Below are positions 44,050 to 47,829 of a stretch of 47,829 nucleotides of DNA, in pieces (within the stretch, counting starts at the first letter, position 1; each line of letters starts with the position of its first letter). The notes under the pieces are model-generated. The model was not told the DNA's origin and made no database searches. It worked only from the letters and a program-made list of their open reading frames with translations. The stretch is from assembly GCF_000379805.1 (NCBI RefSeq), contig NZ_KB903531.1, forward strand, positions 353,130 through 400,958. Reading direction: 5' to 3'. The position numbers were made by a program, and so were the translations under genes. The stretch is from Lewinella cohaerens DSM 23179 (GTDB taxonomy: Bacteria; Bacteroidota; Bacteroidia; Chitinophagales; Saprospiraceae).

Positions 44050-46308
44050 GTGATTAGACATATCTGTACCTTCATGTTATCCTTTTTGTTGTTGACTTCG
44101 ATTAATGCTCAACATCCATCTTTAAGTCTGACTTTCGAAGGGGTTGAACGTATCAGGGCTGGCTTAGGTAGTGTGCCCTTATTTGATGAGGCTTTAGACA
44201 AAGCTAAACAAGAAGTTGCTGAAGTTCTGGGGCAACCGTTACCGGTACCGGTGCCTAAGGATATGGCCGGTGGCTATACCCATGAACAGCATAAGAAAAA
44301 TTGGTTTTTACTACAAAAGGCAGGTGTACTATTTCAAATCACGGGAGAAGAGAAATATGCTATTTTTGTACGTGATGCCTTATTGTCTTACGCCAAGCTC
44401 TACCCTACTCTACCCATACACCCAACTAAAAGGTCATACGCTACAGGAAAATTATTTTGGCAATGCCTCAACGATGCCAACTGGTTGGTCTACGTAAGCC
44501 AGGCTTATGATTGTATCTACGACTGGCTTTCTACGCAAGAACAGCAGTTGCTAAATGATCAGCTTTTCCGCCCAATGGCCGATTTTCTTTCTGTTGAGAA
44601 CCCTCAATTCTTCAATCGTATTCACAACCACAGCACCTGGGCCAATGCCGCTGTAGGAATGATAGCGATCGTGATGGAGGACGACGAATTATTACAAAAG
44701 GCCCTCTACGGCTTACCCAATGATCAACTGCCTGATGATTTACGTGATAATGATAATGGTCAAATCAAACAGACCGGGCAAAAAGCAGCAGGGTTTCTTG
44801 CTCAGCTCGATTACTCTTTCTCGCCTGATGGCTACTTTACAGAAGGGCCTTATTATTTGCGTTACGCCATTTATCCATTTCTGCTATTCAGCAAGGCTTT
44901 AGCAAATAATCAGCCAGCCTTGGATATTTTTAATTACCGTGATCGCATACTCCAAAAGGCAACCTATTCCTTATTGAATCAAGCCGATTACAAAGGTGTC
45001 TTTTTTCCAATCAACGACTCCCAAAAAGGGATGTCTATCCAGGCGCGCGAAGTGATCACCGCAGTGGATTTAATGTACCTGGATGGTGGACGTGACCCAC
45101 AATTGCTGTCTATAGCCCAGCATCAGCAAAAAGTTATCCTTACGGATGCTGGTTTTGCTGTAGCTAAAGCAATCAGCCAAGGTTTAGCAGAGCCTTTTAT
45201 CCCCAAATCTATGCTTTATCGAGATGGTGCCGATGGTAAAGAAGGAGGCTTAGCCATTCTACGCACTAGCCAAAAGAAAGACACTGAAATCTGTTTGGTA
45301 ATGAAATATACCGCCCAAGGTATGGGACATGGCCACTTTGATAAGCTTTCCTACTCGTTGTATGATGAAACCGGGGAAGTTATTCAAGACTACGCCTCAG
45401 CTCGTTGGGTAAACATTGAACAAAAAGGTGGAGGGCGATACTTAAGAGAAAACAACAGCTGGGCCAAGCAATCCATCGCTCACAACACCCTTGTTATCAA
45501 CGAAACCTCTCACTATAACGGAGACATCCGTATTGCGGAAACAAGGCAACCAGATTTATACATTGGCAAGGCCGATCAATCAGATATTCAACTCATAGGG
45601 GCTATCGATACCGGTGCTTATACCGACCATACGCTTCAACGAACCATGCTTCTACTTAAGGATGAAGCTTTTGAACACCCTGTGATCATTGATATTTATC
45701 AGGCAACAGGTGCTACCCCTGCTCAATTTGATCTTCCTACCTGGTTTCACGGGCAACTACTGTCTACCAATTTTGAATATGAAATTGAGCATGAAGTAAT
45801 GGGAGATGGCCATGGTTACCAGCACTTATGGTCAGAAGCGAAAGGAAATAGTACCGATGGACAGGCGCAAGTGACCTGGTTTTCCGATGGGAAATTTTAC
45901 AGTCAGACCTCTTTAGCCAATGCATCAGATGAGCTTTATTTTTTACGCTTGGGCGCAAACGACCCTTTGTTCAACCTCCGGCGTGATCCTGCCTTTATGA
46001 TTCGAAAAACGGCGGCTGTTAATCCTGTGTTTATATCCATTCTGGAGTCGCATGGGAGTTACAATCCGGTTGAAGAAATTCCTTCTGCTCCTTTTGGAAA
46101 TGTGACCAAACTAAACCTCTTACATGCTGATGAAGCTTATATTATTTGTCAAATTCAGCATAAAAACGGAGACACTTGGCAACTAATGCTTGCCCAAAAC
46201 AATGCAACAGCAGAAGCTATTCACAGTGTAAGTACCAAAGAAAAAACGTGGGAGTGGAAAGGCCCTTATCAACTTATCAAAACAACTAATTCTAATGAAA
46301 GCAAGTAA
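44050..46308 (+). CDS. PL17 oligoalginate lyase (heparinase II/III-like)
   Basis: 752 residues from a GTG at 44050, which gives a good signal peptide (MIRHICTFMLSFLLLTSINA); the first ATG at 44074 would shorten it. Alpha/alpha toroid domain with NHSTW (193-197) and YFTEGPYYLRY (262-272), then a heparinase II/III beta domain with HGHFDKLSY (427-435). These are the PL17 catalytic Asn/His, Tyr and His. It cuts oligoalginate from the end to unsaturated monouronate. There is no T9SS domain, so it should stay in the periplasm and finish what the exported lyases begin. Arginine codons are mostly CGN, unlike SusC/D. Confidence 0.92.
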   Translation: MIRHICTFMLSFLLLTSINAQHPSLSLTFEGVERIRAGLGSVPLFDEALDKAKQEVAEVLGQPLPVPVPKDMAGGYTHEQHKKNWFLLQKAGVLFQITGEEKYAIFVRDALLSYAKLYPTLPIHPTKRSYATGKLFWQCLNDANWLVYVSQAYDCIYDWLSTQEQQLLNDQLFRPMADFLSVENPQFFNRIHNHSTWANAAVGMIAIVMEDDELLQKALYGLPNDQLPDDLRDNDNGQIKQTGQKAAGFLAQLDYSFSPDGYFTEGPYYLRYAIYPFLLFSKALANNQPALDIFNYRDRILQKATYSLLNQADYKGVFFPINDSQKGMSIQAREVITAVDLMYLDGGRDPQLLSIAQHQQKVILTDAGFAVAKAISQGLAEPFIPKSMLYRDGADGKEGGLAILRTSQKKDTEICLVMKYTAQGMGHGHFDKLSYSLYDETGEVIQDYASARWVNIEQKGGGRYLRENNSWAKQSIAHNTLVINETSHYNGDIRIAETRQPDLYIGKADQSDIQLIGAIDTGAYTDHTLQRTMLLLKDEAFEHPVIIDIYQATGATPAQFDLPTWFHGQLLSTNFEYEIEHEVMGDGHGYQHLWSEAKGNSTDGQAQVTWFSDGKFYSQTSLANASDELYFLRLGANDPLFNLRRDPAFMIRKTAAVNPVFISILESHGSYNPVEEIPSAPFGNVTKLNLLHADEAYIICQIQHKNGDTWQLMLAQNNATAEAIHSVSTKEKTWEWKGPYQLIKTTNSNESK

Positions 46309-46372
46309 TAAATTTCTCTTAGCCGACAAAATTGAGTGGCAAGAGGTAGGCCATGAAACATTAGACCAATAG
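46295..46372 (+). pseudogene. kdgF: Probable N-terminal remnant of kdgF (cupin)
   Basis: A 25-codon frame encoding MKASNKFLLADKIEWQEVGH plus five residues, overlapping the PL17 stop by 14 bases and ending three bases before the MFS start. The sequence resembles the beginning of KdgF-type cupins, which linearise unsaturated uronates from pectin and alginate and often lie between lyase and transporter genes. The rest of the cupin (about 90 codons with the metal-binding histidines) is missing. It could alternatively be a short coupling peptide. Identification is from memory of the family's N-terminus, not a search. Confidence 0.5.
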
Positions 46373-46375
46373 CTT

Positions 46376-47695
46376 ATGTTAAATCAAATCAAAAAAAAGG
46401 TAAGTGGCTTGCGTTGGTGGGTAATCGGTCTCATCGCCCTAGCTACGGTAATCAATTACATAGACAGACAGGCTTTGCCTGTTCTGTGGCCGGATATTGC
46501 AGAGGATCTGTATCCGGAGAAAAATGCAGACGAACGAAAAGCAATTTACGGGACTATTTCAGTAGTATTCCTTTTCTCTTATGCCTTTGGTCAAGCTATC
46601 TTTGGTAAGATATTTGACAAAGTGGGTACCCGCATTGGCTTTGCACTATCTATTGGCTTTTGGTCTATCGCAACAGCTATGCATGCTTTTGCAAGAGGTG
46701 TTGTTAGCCTTAGTATATTCAGAGGAATATTAGGTGTTGCGGAGGCTGGTAACTGGCCTGGCGCTGCCAAGGGTAATGCCGAATGGTTTCCCACTAAGGA
46801 GCGAGCTTTTGCACAAGGGCTTTTCAATTCAGGTGCTGCGATTGGAGGTATCATTGCCTTTCCGACAATCGGTATATTATCGATTTACATGTCTTGGAAG
46901 TTCATTTTCATTATTGTTGGCCTGATTGGTATGTTGTGGTTAATTCCATGGTGGATTATTGTAAAATCGCCTCCGTCGGAACATCCATGGATTACTGACG
47001 AAGAACGTGATTATATCCTGACAGGTCAGAAGAACCAAGACATAGATGATGATGGAGAACCTGACGAAGGCTATAATCCGACAACCACCAACATGCTTAA
47101 GCATAAAGAAAGCTGGGGGGTCATTATCGCCTCAGCAGCTATTGATCCAATATGGTGGCTTTTTGTATTCTGGATTCCCATTTATCTCAATGAGGTTTAT
47201 GGCATGGACGTCAAATCAATAGGTTTTTACGCATGGGTACCCTACGTGGGAGCCATGTTAGGTGCCTGGTTTGGGGGGTTATTTGCGCAGAACCGAATAA
47301 AAGCAGGTGTGTCTGTCAATAAGACACGTAAAACGGTGATAACATTAGGTTGTATAATCATGTTACCAGCATTATTTGCAATGTCGAATCCCGGAGGGCC
47401 AGTAACAGCAGTTTTGCTGATGGCTGTGATCCTGTTTGGATTCCAGACTGCAATAGGTAATGTTCAAACACTACCCAGTGATTTATTTGGTTCCAATACT
47501 GTTGGAACACTTGCAGGTATTGCAGGAACTGCAGCAAAATTAACTGCGGCAGGGCTTACCGTATTAGTTCCCTTACTTACTGCCGGAGGAAACTATACAC
47601 CAGCTTTTATTATAGGAGCTGCATTGGCGATCATTGCATTAGCAGCAGTGTGGGTCTTATGCCCTAAAATTGAACCATTAAAGCCACTTAATTAA
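46376..47695 (+). CDS. MFS transporter, ACS family, hexuronate (ExuT-like) type
   Basis: 439 residues with about 12 membrane segments. ACS-family marks: VINYIDRQALPVLWPDIAED in helix 1, GKIFDKVGTRIGF in loop 2-3, RGILGVAEAGNWPGAAKGNAEWFP in helices 4-5 (part), and WKFIFIIVGLIG. Relatives carry glucuronate, galacturonate, KDG or DEH with protons. Placed after PL17 and before kdgK, it most likely imports the monomer (DEH) made in the periplasm. It is separated from PL17 only by the kdgF-like fragment, and probably lies in the same operon. Confidence 0.92.
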   Translation: MLNQIKKKVSGLRWWVIGLIALATVINYIDRQALPVLWPDIAEDLYPEKNADERKAIYGTISVVFLFSYAFGQAIFGKIFDKVGTRIGFALSIGFWSIATAMHAFARGVVSLSIFRGILGVAEAGNWPGAAKGNAEWFPTKERAFAQGLFNSGAAIGGIIAFPTIGILSIYMSWKFIFIIVGLIGMLWLIPWWIIVKSPPSEHPWITDEERDYILTGQKNQDIDDDGEPDEGYNPTTTNMLKHKESWGVIIASAAIDPIWWLFVFWIPIYLNEVYGMDVKSIGFYAWVPYVGAMLGAWFGGLFAQNRIKAGVSVNKTRKTVITLGCIIMLPALFAMSNPGGPVTAVLLMAVILFGFQTAIGNVQTLPSDLFGSNTVGTLAGIAGTAAKLTAAGLTVLVPLLTAGGNYTPAFIIGAALAIIALAAVWVLCPKIEPLKPLN

Positions 47696-47728
47696 GGAAC
47701 AATATTAAACATTAAGTTAAGTAATAAT

Positions 47729-47829
47729 ATGAAAAAAGTAGTCACTTTTGGAGAGATCATGCTACGGCTGACTCCTCCAGCAATGCAACGTTTTTCTCAG
47801 GCCAACAGCTTCGATGTTGTTTATGGCGG
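47729..47829 (+). CDS. kdgK: 2-keto-3-deoxygluconate kinase, N-terminal part
   Basis: 33 codons from the ATG at 47729, cut by the window end. MKKVVTFGEIMLRLTPPAMQ and the following FSQANSFDVVYGG match the start of PfkB-family KDG kinases, which phosphorylate KDG to KDPG for the Entner-Doudoroff aldolase. It starts 33 bases after the MFS stop, consistent with one operon. Confidence 0.85.
   Translation, partial: MKKVVTFGEIMLRLTPPAMQRFSQANSFDVVYG

Overview
The window reads as the chromosome of a marine Bacteroidota bacterium, most likely Saprospiraceae/Lewinella-like. Evidence seen: a SusC/SusD pair, type IX secretion (T9SS) sorting domains at the C-termini of large secreted enzymes, Bacteroidota -7 promoter boxes (TAnnTTTG), and lipoproteins with short lipoboxes. 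The family-level assignment is inference.

Layout. 0-3.4 kb: housekeeping genes (small membrane protein, PspC-domain protein, corrinoid adenosyltransferase, LolD/MacB-type ABC ATPase, gatC, deoxynucleoside kinase, tRNA-Ser). 3.6-8.5 kb: a WG-repeat protein and a minus-strand operon of ECF sigma factor, membrane anti-sigma-like protein and DUF4097-like protein. 8.7-12 kb: a sugar-porter MFS gene followed by a GH32 lipoprotein, probably a small fructan-use unit. 12.1-28 kb: mixed genes (T9SS esterase, engB, acyltransferase, class IV aminotransferase, serine hydrolase, SMP-30-like protein, TonB receptor, TPMT-like methyltransferase, LuxR-type regulator, coaE, LOG-like protein, guanine deaminase, S10 carboxypeptidase).

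28.2-47.8 kb is an alginate utilization locus: FadR-type regulator 1, PKD lipoprotein, an unassigned secreted beta-helix protein, SusC, SusD, a giant lyase with two PL7 domains, a PL6 lyase, FadR-type regulator 2, a PL17 oligoalginate lyase, a fragment resembling the start of kdgF, a hexuronate-type MFS transporter and the start of kdgK. The inferred flow is: T9SS-exported PL7, PL6 and perhaps the beta-helix protein cut alginate outside; SusCD imports oligomers; periplasmic PL17 releases unsaturated monomer; the MFS protein imports it; KDG kinase acts after reduction to KDG (the reductase is not in view).

Two layers of structure lie over the genes. (1) A palindrome of the form TTGGT-N2-ACCAA occurs upstream of exactly four units of the locus (regulator 1, PKD lipoprotein, SusC, regulator 2), marking a probable FadR regulon. 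(2) A family of nested inverted-repeat elements, with shared ends resembling GGAACAGCACGAAAA, sits in the SusD/PL7 gap, the PL7/PL6 gap and the engB leader. Other hairpin repeats lie at 1.2, 10.2, 12.1, 16.2 and 18.7 kb. No rRNA, CRISPR array, insertion sequence or phage gene was recognised.
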